Positions 36,275 through 46,961 are shown, counted from the first letter of the stretch. The stretch: DNA of 64,000 nucleotides from Eupeodes corollae (GCF_945859685.1 NC_079148.1:3038001-3102000), one strand, 5' to 3'. Notes: a model not told the origin generated them from the sequence alone. Made by a program: numbers and translations.

Positions 36275-37262
36275 ACGTTTTATTTTAAAAATGTATGCTA
36301 TAACCCATATAAACCACATTCGCGGCTGTCATTAATTCGAAAACCAAATGTACTCTACTGACAAATGAAAACTGTGATACTTTGCCGTATCATTCATAAC
36401 GTCAGCGTTTTTTAATCTAATGACTTCATTCAATCTCAAACAAATAGTGTTAGTGTTTTACGTGTAAAAGAGCAAAAGGAATGTCAAAAAAATAATCCAA
36501 AGGTATCCAATAATTACTGGTACTTGTGGATATTTGACAGAACAGCTGATTGAATTTGAAGGAATCTGAAAATTGGTTTAAAATATTTATGTTTTTACAT
36601 AAAAATTCAGGGAAATAATGAAATTATATGACAACTTTATTTTCAGTTTGACGTTGAAATCTAAATGTTTGTCTATAGTTGATTAAGGTATTTTAAAATT
36701 CGCCTATATAGGATATGACGGTTGACATTCGGCTCATTTACTTATTCACTTTTAGGAACCAAACGTGATAACTGTCAGGCAATACAAATTAGAGTGAATA
36801 GTTTTATGAAAAAAAGATAGCCACTTTTAAACTTTTGATTAGAATTTGACAAAAGCAGGGTATTTAATATGACAACTTATTTTTTTGAATAAAAACAATA
36901 GGAACTATCAAATTAAAAATAGCATTAACGATTGGAGACAACATAAAAATGACAAATTCACTTTCCTTTGTCATGATAAAGTGTTCATCTTCAGACTTGA
37001 TTCAGAGACATTGTCGTCAATTAATTTTATTCTTTAGGAACTGTCAAAGCACCAATGTACCTTATTTTACCTTTCTTAAGAAAAAAAAGTTCACTGACTC
37101 AAAGCTGTTATTTGTATTACATTTGCTGATTTACATCGTCGATAAAGTAGGCTTATTTATGACTTAAATAACACTTTTACAATTGAAACAAAACCTTATG
37201 ACATAGAAACAAACAAATAACTCAGCTTCGAACGAAGTAAATTCATTTCTACTTATTTTAAA
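36275..37262. other. Spacer between two Harbinger-type elements, no gene seen
   Basis: AT-rich sequence. No open frame has a recognised motif. It separates the MADF-bearing element from the transposase-bearing one. Confidence 0.45.
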
Positions 37263-37268
37263 GTGATT

Positions 37269-38725
37269 GGCGCAAAATTTTAGACGATTTAGTACGAAGT
37301 TAAATCATTTTTAGTATGATACTAGGTTAAAAAAAGGATTTTGATAATTTTAAACGAGTTTAGTATCGTACTATCTTCTTAACATTTTACTAAAGTTAAA
37401 ATCACCAAATGGCTACTTTATCTTTTTAGTATCGTATTAAATCTATGTCATACAGATTTTTCTTGTCATTTTTCTCAAATGTGACAGTGTTTTAAAATTG
37501 ATAAATTGTGAAATAAAATTTATTTATACATATCATAAAAAGTAAATTAATTTAAAATGTTTTCGGAAGAAGAAGATTTTGAAATGTTTAAGGATTCAGT
37601 GTTGTGTAGGAAAGTTAAAAGTTTTAAAACTCGAGCAAATCCTCTTGAAGAGCTGGACGATGGTGAATTTTACTTCAGGCATAGATTTGATAAAACAACT
37701 GTTCTTGACATCCAAGACCCTATTACAAACCGTGGGCTACCTATTTCTCCAGATTTGCAAGTTCTAGTTACGTTACACTTTTTTGGAAGAAATGTCCATC
37801 AATCTGATGTTGGTAAATAAACTTTTCTATTACTAGTCAACAAACGTGTAAACATGCACAACTTTTCGAATACTTTAGGAGCATTACATGGAATGGTGCA
37901 GTCCACAGTGGGAAAAATAATTAAAAACATCGCAAAAAGAATTGCTTCACTACTTCCACACTTTATACAGTTCCCATCTTCCCCTGCGGAGTTGAATGAC
38001 ATCAAATCCGGATTGTACAATATCGCCAGGTTCCCAAAAGTCATAGGTGCAATCGATTGCACTCATGTGCAAATCAAGCGACCAGCTAGGATTGTGGGAC
38101 ATATTATGGCTGGCCACTACATAAATAGAAAAGGTAGATATTACATTCCTAACTAAAAAAAATCGATAGTCAAACAATCATTTGGTCCATGTACAAAACA
38201 CTATTAATTTCTTAAAGGTTATTATTCATTAAATGTCCAAATTGTAACGGATCATAAATGCAGAATTATAGATATCGTTGCAAGATCTCGTCGGTCTCTT
38301 CATGACTCCAACATTTGGAACAATTGTCGCCTTAAAAGTAAGCTTGAAGAAAGTATTAGCATCCATCAGGGTATCTTTTATAAATTGCAAGTTAATTCCG
38401 AAAAACGAAAAAATATAAATAAATAAATAAAACACGGCGAGCTATGAAAACAAAATGAAAAAAGAAAATACAAATTCAATGTTGTCACTTTGACATTTGC
38501 AAAAATATTAAGGTATGTTTGTTTTGTTTGCTCCACAATCTGTCATTATTTAGATGTGTTCATGTTTTTTTTTTTTAATAAAATGGTTTTAGCATGATAC
38601 TAGTTAGCAAAACAATAAAAAGTGTTTAAAATTAGTGAAAAGTTAGTAGATTACTATGTATATAGTAAATTGTTAACTAGTATCGTGCTAAGGCCTTAAT
38701 AATAGGTTGTTTAAAATTTTGCGCC
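37269..38725 (+). mobile_element. PIF/Harbinger-type element with HARBI1-like transposase
   Basis: A 1457-bp element with short terminal inverted repeats: GGCGCAAAATTTTAGAC at 37269 and, reverse complemented from 38725, GGCGCAAAATTTTAAAC (one mismatch in 17). It is flanked by ATT on both sides (37266-37268 and 38726-38728), a 3-bp duplication. Subterminal regions on both sides carry repeated TAGTATSRTACTA-like palindromes. It encodes a three-exon HARBI1-like protein lacking its C-terminus. The terminal repeats differ from those of the MADF element 1 kb to the left. Confidence 0.78.
37557..38426 (+). CDS. HARBI1-like transposase, C-terminally truncated
   Basis: Three exons joined in frame: 37557-37812, 37879-38133 and 38218-38426, each intron with GT and AG ends, giving 239 residues. 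The N-terminal region (exon 1) is the helical DNA-binding part. Exon 2 starts GALHGMVQSTVGKIIKNIAK, the helix-turn-helix-like block typical of PIF transposases, and carries IGAIDCTHVQIKRP with the first catalytic aspartate near residue 145. Exon 3 opens GYYSLNVQIVTDH and continues to RRSLHDSNIW, where Asp-200 is the likely second catalytic residue. Family members run to about 350 residues with the third acidic residue further on. Here the frame ends KRKNINK soon after, so the last catalytic residue is missing and it should not cut DNA. The reading frame up to there is intact, which suggests a fairly recent deletion derivative. Confidence 0.82.
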
Positions 38726-38729
38726 ATTG

Positions 38730-39330
38730 TGTTTTCACCTTTTTTTGTACCGGAAATCAAATCATAAAAGGTACTTTGTTAAATAATTGATTTTATTTCA
38801 TTAGGGATATAAAATAATATAAAACAGGGGACATTAAACATCAAGAAAAATGATTTTGTGCTTCAATGTTTTCTATTCCCACTCTGTCGTTTATTGATTT
38901 TTTTTAAGTTTCCTTTGAATTTTTAATTTTATTGGAACAGATACCACTTTGCTTAATCAACATAAATAAAATAAAACAATTGAATTCAATTTCGCGCCTT
39001 TTGAATTATAATTGGAATCGAATTTTATGCAGATTAAATAATTTATACGCCACTTTGTTTTTCTATAACAGAAATTAAAAATACAGAAAAATACAAAACA
39101 TTTTTTTGATAATCAGGAGGAAATATACGTATTTTACGAAATTATTTTGTTTTTCTACGAGTTTTAGCATCTAATTGTGAATATTTGTCAGACATTTCAG
39201 GTTACTAAACAGACCTCACATTGTGCTCTACTCTTCGATTGTGTATTTTTATTTCTGACATTTACATCGTTATAAATTGTGTGTTTTTTATTGTTCGTTA
39301 TTTGCTCTTGTCGAAAATGTAAGTAAAATA
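38730..39330. other. No gene seen
   Basis: AT-rich spacer between the Harbinger-type element and the next transposon relic. No motifs recognised. Confidence 0.45.
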
Positions 39331-39334
39331 TAAG

Positions 39335-39595
39335 GTTTTTCAATGAGAGCGAGAAGATGTTGTGTTGTAGCTCGTATTGCCGTCGTGCTGAAACCGCATG
39401 TCGTCAAGGTCCATATGATTCAATTTAGGACATACGAAATAAGTTTTCATCGTTACGAAGCGCTCGTTGTTGACTTTGACCACCTTACTAACGTCGTTTT
39501 TAAAAAAGTAAAGACCAATTACGCCACCGTCCCAAAATCCACACCAAAGGGTAACTTTTTGAGGATGCATTATCACTTGGTGACTATCGCGTTGG
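39335..39595 (-). pseudogene. Tc1/mariner-superfamily transposase fragment fused to RTE
   Basis: Minus strand: HPQKVTLWCGFWDGGVIGLY, then FFKNDVSKVVKVNNERF and LDDMRFQHDGNTSYNTTSS, i.e. the central catalytic region (VTVWCGFWxGGxIGPYFFEND) of the family repeated in this window. The lower end (AAGGTTTTTCAATGAGAGCG at about 39333) resembles that family's terminus (GGGTTTTTCAATAGGGAC). The DLTPLDFF block and C-terminus are deleted. Upstream on the minus strand it runs in frame into the 3' coding end of the RTE LINE at about 39600, making one 110-codon frame from two unrelated elements. Confidence 0.75.
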
Positions 39596-39599
39596 CTGG

Positions 39600-41950
39600 T
39601 ATTGTGGTTGTGGATTCGAAGACTTTTCGGACCGGAGCATTTATTTCCATGCGCTCTAAGTAACCCATCCATCTTAGTCGTTGGACTTTTACCCCTCTGG
39701 CTAAGTCTACGTCGCTATTCAGCCTGTACAGCTCGTCGTTCCATCTTCTCCTCCACTTCCCTTCGATGCATACGGGACCGTAGATCACACGAAGAACTTT
39801 TCTCTCGGACCGACCCAAGGTGCTTTCATCCGCTTTTGTCATAGTCCATGCTTCTACACCGTATAGCAGGACGGGGATGATAAGATTCTTATATAGCAAC
39901 ACTTTGGTCCCTCGAGAGAGGACTTTACCACTCAAATGCCCTCATCCGTTAAACCCATTTTTGCCGCCTCTGCCTCAATACCCACAAAGGCCCCATTGAT
40001 ATCACGCTGAGTTCTTCCGATTATGTCAATGTCATCAGCATATACTAGTAATTGGACAGACTTTTGAAAGATAGTGACTCTAGTGTTGACGTGTGAGTTC
40101 TGCACTATTCTTTCAAGCACTATGTTAAAAAAACCACATGACAGCGCATCACCTTGTCTAAGATCTTTTTTGACATCGAAAGGTTCTGTTAAGTTGTTTC
40201 AAAACTTTATGGAGCAGCGTGAATTCTCCATGGTTATCCTGCACAACCGGACGAGTTTGGCAGGGATGCCAAAACTAGACTCTATACAGCTCGTCCCTGT
40301 AGATGCTTTCATATGCAGCCTTGAAATCGATGAAAAGATGGTGGGTGTCGATTTGGTGTTCTTGGGTGTTTTCCAGGATCTGCCGTAGTGTGAATATTTG
40401 TTCAACTGTGGACCTTCCTGGTCTAAAACCACACTGATAAGGACCTATCAGGTTGTTGACGATGGGCTTTAGACATTCACATATTACGGCAGAAAAGATT
40501 TTATAGGCGATATTCAGTAGACTGATTCCTCTATAGTTGGTGCAGTTTAGAGGGTCTCCTTTTTTCAGGATCGGGCCAGCAATACTGAGGTTCCATTCAT
40601 CAGGCATGCTTTCTTTCGACCATATCTTATAGATAAGTTGGTGCATGCTCCTAACCAACTTATCTCCAGCTGCTTTAAGGACCACCGTATTCAAGCCATC
40701 CGCTCCAGCGGCTTTATTAGGCTTCAGCTTAGATATGGCAATCTTTACTTCGTTTATGTTCTTCGTTCTCTGATTGCATCTTGGCAATGTTGATACTGGT
40801 TTTCGATACATTGTGTTGGCGGCAGAGAACTTCGAAAGATGTTACTTGTAACTCGGTAGGAATAGGATTTGGCGATTGGATTGTAGCCGTTCGACATTGT
40901 ACCTTCTCTCAACACCTCAAGGTTTTGCCTTGGGTCTGGAAACCCGAAGTGCTACCTTGGCTACAACCAGGTAGTGGTCCGAGTCGATGTTAGCTTCTCG
41001 GAAAGTTCGAACATCTATGATTTTGGAAGCGCATGGTTCACAATAGATTGATCTGGAGAACTCCAAGTTTTTGAGGTGTGGAAAACGCATACTGGCTGCC
41101 ATGACTTTTCGCCCCGCAGCAAAATCTATGAGCCTGAAGCCGTTGTCGGAAGTGTTGTCGTGCAGGCTGTTTTTCCCGATTATTCCACCAAAGAGGTCTT
41201 CCTTTCATAGCTTTGCATTTAAATCGCCCAGGACAGTTTTAATATCGTTGCTAGGACACAGCTCATATATTTTGTCTAAGAGCCTGAAGAACATATCTGT
41301 GGTGTTTCCATCTTTCTCTTTTGTGGGGCGTGCGCGCTACCAGGCTAATGTTGCCAAATTTAGCTCAAGACTTCTTCCCTAAGTCTGGCTCCAATGACGA
41401 AGCCACATCCAAATAAGCGCTGTTGGTTTCCGTGGAAGCAGTCACCATAGTAAATGTTGCAGTTTTTAATCCTCTTTTTGCCCGGCCCATCCCATCGTAT
41501 TTCCTGGATGGCGGTGATGTCTGCTTTATAGCAGTGTGGTCTCCGCTAATTCTTCGGCCGCACGTGGTCTGTTAAGGGACCTAACATTCCACGTGCATAT
41601 CCGAAGTTCGTTGTCCTTAATTCGTTTGCGTAGGCTGCCAACTGTAAATCCGTCCATATCCGAGGCTTGTTGGTGCTTCGCAACCATGAGGTTTTCACGT
41701 GACCAGGAAGTCACCCCGACGGCACAACTCCCAACCTGGAGGGTTAGTCTAACTCCAAAGATGGGGAGCAGGATAAAACCGCTCCTTATAGGCTTGGGCT
41801 CCGAATAATTCGTAGAAGCCCCATAAGGTGTTCACTAAGTAGTTCAACCTTACTGGAACTGTAGACGCCACAGTTGATTCCATCTCGGGAATTCTTCCGC
41901 TGCCGTCTGGATAAGGAGAGGTCCTTAGTGGAAACACCTCTCCCCCTCTC
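39600..41950 (-). mobile_element. RTE-clade LINE, most complete copy
   Basis: About 2.35 kb on the minus strand covering nearly the whole element. The endonuclease starts near 41714; LRICTWNVRSLN and, after a frameshift, DITAIQEIRWDG and FGCGFVIGARL are the first EEP-nuclease blocks, and GDLNAK (about 41220) and SDHYLVVAKV (about 40960) are later ones. The reverse transcriptase follows at 40811-40275 with GADGLNTVVLKAAGD, YRGISLLNIAYKIFSAVIC, YQCGFRPGRSTVEQIF and FIDFKAAYESIYRDELY, then QGDALSC and a YADD box at 40045. Between 39935 and 39945 about 70 codons are missing relative to the 46962 copy. The C-terminus ends at about 39600, where it meets a transposase fragment; the 3' UTR and TAAG tail are lost. 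Several frameshifts make it inactive. Proteins of this type are often misannotated as craniofacial development protein 2-like. Confidence 0.88.
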
Positions 41951-41954
41951 TTTT

Positions 41955-42240
41955 ATTTAATCAACCATTTGTAATAATACAGATTGTTTGTATTCAAAAC
42001 TGATTGCTCCTAATATAACCCAAATGTGAATTCGATGTTAGTTATTTAGTTTATAATTATGATGTTTGGACAACTTACTTCAAAACTGTTTTATAACAGT
42101 CTTCGAATTTGAAAATAAAAACACATCATTCCACTCAAATTCAAAAGAATAAAATTGAAATTGTTACTATGATCATAGCCTAAGAAATCTAAACTGTAGG
42201 TAATCAAAATGTATCACTGAATCCATTCATGTCGATAATA
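41955..42240. other. Region upstream of the REG gene, no gene seen
   Basis: AT-rich sequence between the 5' end of the RTE LINE and the probable REG promoter. Confidence 0.45.
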
Positions 42241-42251
42241 CAGTGTCAATT

Positions 42252-42259
42252 TATCGATA
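42252..42259. promoter_or_regulatory. DRE-like core promoter motif (TATCGATA)
   Basis: TTATCGATAA at 42251-42260 contains the palindromic DRE octamer bound by DREF in flies, common at housekeeping promoters. It lies about 270 bases upstream of the REG start codon on an otherwise AT-rich background, consistent with a ubiquitously expressed proteasome activator. No TATA box is evident. The link to REG is inference from position. Confidence 0.5.
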
Positions 42260-42528
42260 ACATGCCTTCCAAACACAAAATGACATGTGCGATGCGTGTA
42301 GAAGCACACATCAAAACTGAAGGAAAGAAAAATATCCAACAAATAAAAAATTTTGACTTTTACCTCGTCCGCTGCAAGGTGTCGTTTTTCGTTTGTCGCT
42401 GTCTCGTCGCAAAAAGTTTCCGCACACAAATCATTCTTCAGATTCTGGGAAAACTTGTGAAATCTTCAAAAATCTAACCAATTGCATATTTCATCAGCAT
42501 CAAAATTCCCCAATCAAGAACCAACAAA

Positions 42529-43534
42529 ATGCCCAACGAAACAATAAAGAAGGTAAGCCTACCATAAAAAGCCAACAGCCCAACTGAAAGAACAAGAATT
42601 AGTAAAAATTGGAATGATGCGACAACGACGCACAGGCATAGACACAGCCGCTTGTATTCTTGTTCTTGTTTGGTTATGTTTTCCCGCATTTCTAATTATG
42701 ATTTATGTTTATTTCGTGATTCAATTCCAAAACTAGGTGCAAGACTACAAAGACAGCCTGGTCAAGAAGGCGGAACAACTAATTTTCCAGGGCTTCCCCG
42801 AGAAAATTGTTGAACTCAATGAAATGCTTGCCACGGACATGTTCTGCGAACGCAACTTCAACGAGGTCCACCAAGATTTGAACATTCCAGTTCCTGAGCC
42901 GATTGCTGTCAATCATGTGGATGACGCTGTCGCCGATGATCCACCATCTGCCAAGAGACCACGCAATGACTTCTGTGTGCCCGGAACTAAGGTGATGGCT
43001 CTGCCAACTGGTACAGTGCCCTGCAACGCCCCTCTATGCGAAATGATTAAAATTGTCAAACCCATCATCAGGAAACTAGTTGAAGATTGTAAGTTTTCCT
43101 TGAGTGGACAGAGGAGGTCCATAGATCGTCCAGAATAATCTAAAAGAATCTCTTTCATGATTTCAGCGAATCTCCTGAAAATGTGGATTTCGTTCCTGAT
43201 ACCGAAAATCGAGGATGGTAACAACTTCGGAGTGTCCATCCAAGAGGACACTCTGGCCGAGATCCAGGCCGTGGAATCGGAGGCAGCCGCATTCTTCGAC
43301 CAGATTTCTAGATATTTCCTCTCGCGTGCGAAAGTCGTCTCCAAAGTAGCCAAGTACCCGCACATCGAGGACTATCGGCGAGCCGTGGTCGAGCTAGACG
43401 AGAAGGAGTACCTCAGTTTGTGGTTGGTAGTGTGCGAAGTGAGGAATCGCTACTCCTCGCTGCATGATATCGTCATCAAGAATCTGGAAAAGCTCAAGAA
43501 GCCCAGATCCTCCAATGCAGAGAGCTTATACTAA
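42529..43534 (+). CDS. REG: Proteasome activator PA28-gamma (REG / PSME3)
   Basis: Three coding exons, 42529-42552, 42737-43088 and 43167-43534, with canonical introns, encode 247 residues, the usual length of REG-gamma. The protein forms a heptameric ring that caps the 20S proteasome in the nucleus and opens its gate without ATP or ubiquitin. Residues 11-60 (YKDSLVKKAEQLIFQGFPEK and onward) are the first helix of the PA28 fold. AKRPRND (KRPR at 81-84) sits in the homologue-specific insert and matches the nuclear localisation signal of the gamma form. Residues 138-152 (PKIEDGNNFGVSIQE) are the activation loop that triggers gate opening, and YPHIEDYRRAV follows in helix 4. The C-terminal residues (SNAESLY) enter the proteasome alpha-ring pockets. 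The first exon contributes only eight codons (MPNETIKK). Start context AACAAAATG is typical for flies. All key residues look intact, so the gene should be functional. Alpha/beta forms are absent from flies, and the intact NLS supports gamma. Confidence 0.95.
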
Positions 43535-43854
43535 GACGACGAAGCTGGCTGGATAGCCCCAAACATCAACCATCCAACCAACTACACCACCCCACAACTC
43601 AGAAGAAGAAAAGACTCCATCATTCTAGCGATTGGGACAATCACACGTCCAACGTGTGCCATTCCAAGTCGTTGTTGTGGACAAAATCTGCAAAACGAAA
43701 GAAACTTCTCCTTCTTTCAACTCTATTTTTTTTTGTATCCCAAAAGAAGTTAACATTAAGACGTAGAATTTTGAATTTATCATTTTTTTCCAACTCTTCT
43801 TCAATTGTATGCATAATTATTTTTTACTCATTAGAAGAGCAGTTATAAAACAGT

Positions 43855-43860
43855 AATAAA
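43855..43860 (+). terminator. Poly(A) signal of REG
   Basis: AATAAA at 43855-43860, followed by AATAAA-like variants over the next 40 bases, about 320 bases after the REG stop codon. It is the first good cluster downstream. Confidence 0.55.
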
Positions 43861-43899
43861 CAAAATAAAATTATAAACAAACAAAAACAAAAATAAAGA

Positions 43900-44960
43900 C
43901 GAAACATAGCCTACGGTGAGTCAAGGTGTCTTCTTTTTCGAATTTTCAATCCCAAAAATTTCGAGAAATAAATACAGAAGAATTTTTATGTAGAATGTAC
44001 ATATAGGCAATGAAATCATGTTCCAACATGATTGGACGGGATGGAACGGACGAAGTAGCGAGTAGTGACTGAAAATGCTTGTAGATAAAAATAGATTTAT
44101 GTTGTAACTTGCATTTTTTAGATGGCATAATACGGATTGTTCTTGTTTTTATATTTTCTGCTCAAATGTTATGTTTATTGATTTTTGTTTATACTTTTTT
44201 TGATTTTTTCTTGCAGCTGAGGTTGATTTCAGTTAAAGCGGAAGGTGACAAGTTGTTCAATCAAGCTGATTGTTGTATGCCACAGAGTTGAGTGAATGGC
44301 ATACGAGGAGAACTTCCATGTAAGGCAGCAATTATTATGGCACAAGTTGGTGTTTTGTTTGGCTTAAGAGAGCTCTATGTGAGAAATTCTCAAACATTCA
44401 GATTAATTCCGGGTAAATGCTTGAAAGCGATAGCTTCCAATGTGATTACATGTTTCTTGCAATGCTAAAAATGATAAAAGGGTTGTTTTAATATTTTGTA
44501 TTAAATTGAATTTTTAATTTTAAAAACGATAGCATTCATTCATTCATTCATTCAAAAATTAATAACTTAAACAAATCGTGTTAATTTGTGTTCAAAATTT
44601 AATGCATTATGTATGTTCTCCACAAGAGAATATTGTTTTCATAACGGTCCATTTAAATATGACATAAGTAGGACGGTTAACCCAACTGTTTGATGGTTAA
44701 AACAAATGTTACAATTTATTGCTATCTCTCTTCTTCTTATTAATAGAGCAAAGTTAGTCCGTTAACAACAACTTCCAATGATCATATTAAAGGTGTTGGC
44801 AGACGAGTGCAGTTAAATCTATTTATTAGTTGTCATTTAGTTCACGGGCAGGCTAACCAGTGTTCTGAGTTAACTTTTGTCAAATGGCCGGAAATAAATA
44901 CTCTAACGAAATATAAGAATAAATTATAAAAGTGGAATGAGTCAAATAAAAATATCGGAA
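43900..44960. other. Intergenic sequence with an ATTC microsatellite
   Basis: No gene seen. A short (ATTC)5 tract lies at 44534-44554. Remaining sequence is unique-looking. Confidence 0.45.
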
Positions 44961-44969
44961 AAATATTAG

Positions 44970-45325
44970 ATTCAAAAATCACCGATTTGCAAATTCATAA
45001 AATTTTATAAATCCAAAAGGTCATTCCAAACGATTCATCGAGGTGGCAGACCAAGAAAAACAGCAAAACAGTAGGATTCTGCTATATTAAAATCAATTGA
45101 AAAAGACAATTTTATATCATCACGAGAAAACGAACCCAACTCGACCTGAACGTAACCGACAATACGGAGACGAGCTGTTGATGGTGGACTTAAATCTTTG
45201 AAAGCTGTAAAAAAGCCTTTTATTTTCATAAAAACAAGCTGGAGAAATTAAAATTTCCTCATGACCACATCAACTGGACCGTTAGAAAATGGAGGAGCAT
45301 AAGCTTTGCAAACGAGTCCAAATTG
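44970..45325 (+). pseudogene. Tc1-like transposase N-terminal fragment
   Basis: The plus strand in shifting frames gives RGGRPRKTAK (the GRPRKT AT-hook linker), SIEKDNFISSRE, then TIRRRAVDGGLKSLKAVKKPF and NKLEKLKFPHDHINWTVRKWRS, ending SFANESKL. This is the paired helix-turn-helix DNA-binding domain of a Tc1 transposase up to the first catalytic aspartate block (W-x-x-x-L-F-x-D-E-S-K). The usual D of DESK is replaced by N. It is a different family from the WPPRSCDLTPLDFF transposon. At about 45325 it is interrupted by a LINE. Confidence 0.75.
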
Positions 45326-46600
45326 CCGTATTTCTTCGGATTCCAAAGCATTTTGGACTTTCTTAAATGGAAAGGAACGTTCTGTAGCTCTTCAAGAAAA
45401 TATGGAATTTGATGGTAGTATTTCTTCTGATTTACGGAGTTCATGTGAACTTTTCTCAAAATTTTTTAAGTCGGTTTATATTCAAACAGAAAATGTATGC
45501 ATTAACAATGCTAATATCTCAAAACTTCATCGCTTTCAATCTGACATTCTTAATGGTATCTCAAAATTAAAATCTAGCTCAAATCCTGGTCCAAATGGAA
45601 TTCCATCTCTGGTTCTGAAGCAATGCCAATTTACATTAGTGTTCCCACTACTAACATTTTTTAATAAATCTCTCTGTACTGGCGTATTTCTTGATGAGTG
45701 GAAGTTCTCATATATAAGTCCTATTTACAAAGCTGGTCCAAATCTTGTAACAAATTACAAGCTCTCTGCAATACCCAAATTATTTGAGCTTATAGTAAAT
45801 GATCGTTTGTATTTTAGTATAAATTTTTATTTAGTATATATGCGTTGAACAACATGGGTTGATGTCAGGCAAGTCTACATACTATCTATACAGACTTTTT
45901 AAAAGCATTTGATTCTATGTTCAACCAGATTCTTGATCTCAAATCTGAGATTCGTGATCTTGGAGTTACATATAGATTATGTAATTGCAAGGGCTAATTC
46001 AATGCTTGGTTTCGTCAAGCGAAACTGCAACGAGTTTTCTAATCCTTATGCTCTGAAATCAGTGTACATGTCATTAGTTCGTCCGATCCTTGTGTATTGT
46101 TCAATTGTTTGGTGGCTTTCTACTTCCATTGGCATAACTCGTAATGAAAGAGTTCAAAAGGCTTTCACAAGATTTGTTGTTAGGCAACTGATATGGAGAA
46201 TTGATACTCCTTCATATCTGTCAAGATGTGCTTTGATTGGACTTGATTCTTTACAAAAAAAGGCGTTCTGTTCAATGTATACTGTTTGTCCATGATGTAT
46301 TTTCATACCCACAAATCATTTATAATTTTGAAATCTACCTATATGCCGGAGAGAAGATTGCGTCTCCGTCATTTCTTTAACAATCCTAAACATAGATGTA
46401 ATTATGGTTGCAACGAACCATTTTCTAGATGCATACAATTTTTCAACACTATATGTAATGAACTTTATCTTTCTACAAACAGATGTGAATTTAAAATCCA
46501 ATTGCAAAGCATATTATTAATCAGCTTTATGTATTTAATTATATTTTTATATCAAAATTGTCAGTAATCTGTAAGATTTATATCCGTATATGAATAAATC
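45326..46600 (+). mobile_element. LINE (Jockey/CR1-like), internally deleted
   Basis: Plus strand: RISSDSKAFWTFLNG and an FFKSVYI block (typical of the linker before the RT), LKSSSNPGPNGIPSLVLKQC (RT fingers), FLDEWKFSYISPIYKAG and NYKLSAIPKLFELIVNDRL, all in one frame to about 45848. There is then a fragment of the first palm motif (DFLKAFDS) near 45900, after which the core including the YADD box is deleted. From 45960 the C-terminal part resumes: ARANSMLGFVKRNC, YMSLVRPILVYCSIVWW and DTPSYLSRCALIGLDSL, ending near 46560 in the LYQNCQ region. The upstream end abuts a Tc1 relic. No target duplication was found. Confidence 0.8.
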
Positions 46601-46950
46601 ACGTAACGGTGTGCCGATGTTTTTTAGGGTATGTAAAAGGCTTATTCGAAGTGAATAAAACATTTTGAACTTTTTTAAAATTTGAATTATTCAAAAAACA
46701 AATTGAAAAATACTAAATAACGAGTTTGACAACTGCAGGGCTGTTAAGAACAAATTTAATAAAAAGAATATGTTGGATTAATGAAAACCTGTGAAGAAAT
46801 TTTAATTTACACATCTTATATGTACATATGTAGTTATATTTTTGTTAATTCTTAAAAATAGGTATAGAAATACGTAGGTGGATCTTTGTCCAAAAGGTTC
46901 ATGAGCTTTATATAACTCCAGCCAAAAACGTTGTTTTATATTAATACAAA

Positions 46951-46961
46951 TAAAGTGGAAA
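46951..46961. repeat. Target-site duplication (left) of RTE copy
   Basis: TAAAGTGGAAA directly before the TAAG tail, identical to 47615-47625. Confidence 0.85.

Noticed and set aside
39343..39844. Plus-strand frames of 80-106 codons
   Set aside because: They are antisense to clear transposase and RTE coding sequence on the minus strand.
42913..43365. 150-codon minus-strand frame
   Set aside because: Antisense shadow of REG exons 2 and 3, whose plus-strand translation is an unambiguous PA28 protein.
44534..44554. ATTCATTCATTC tract as a possible LINE tail
   Set aside because: A simple (ATTC)5 microsatellite without adjacent LINE sequence.
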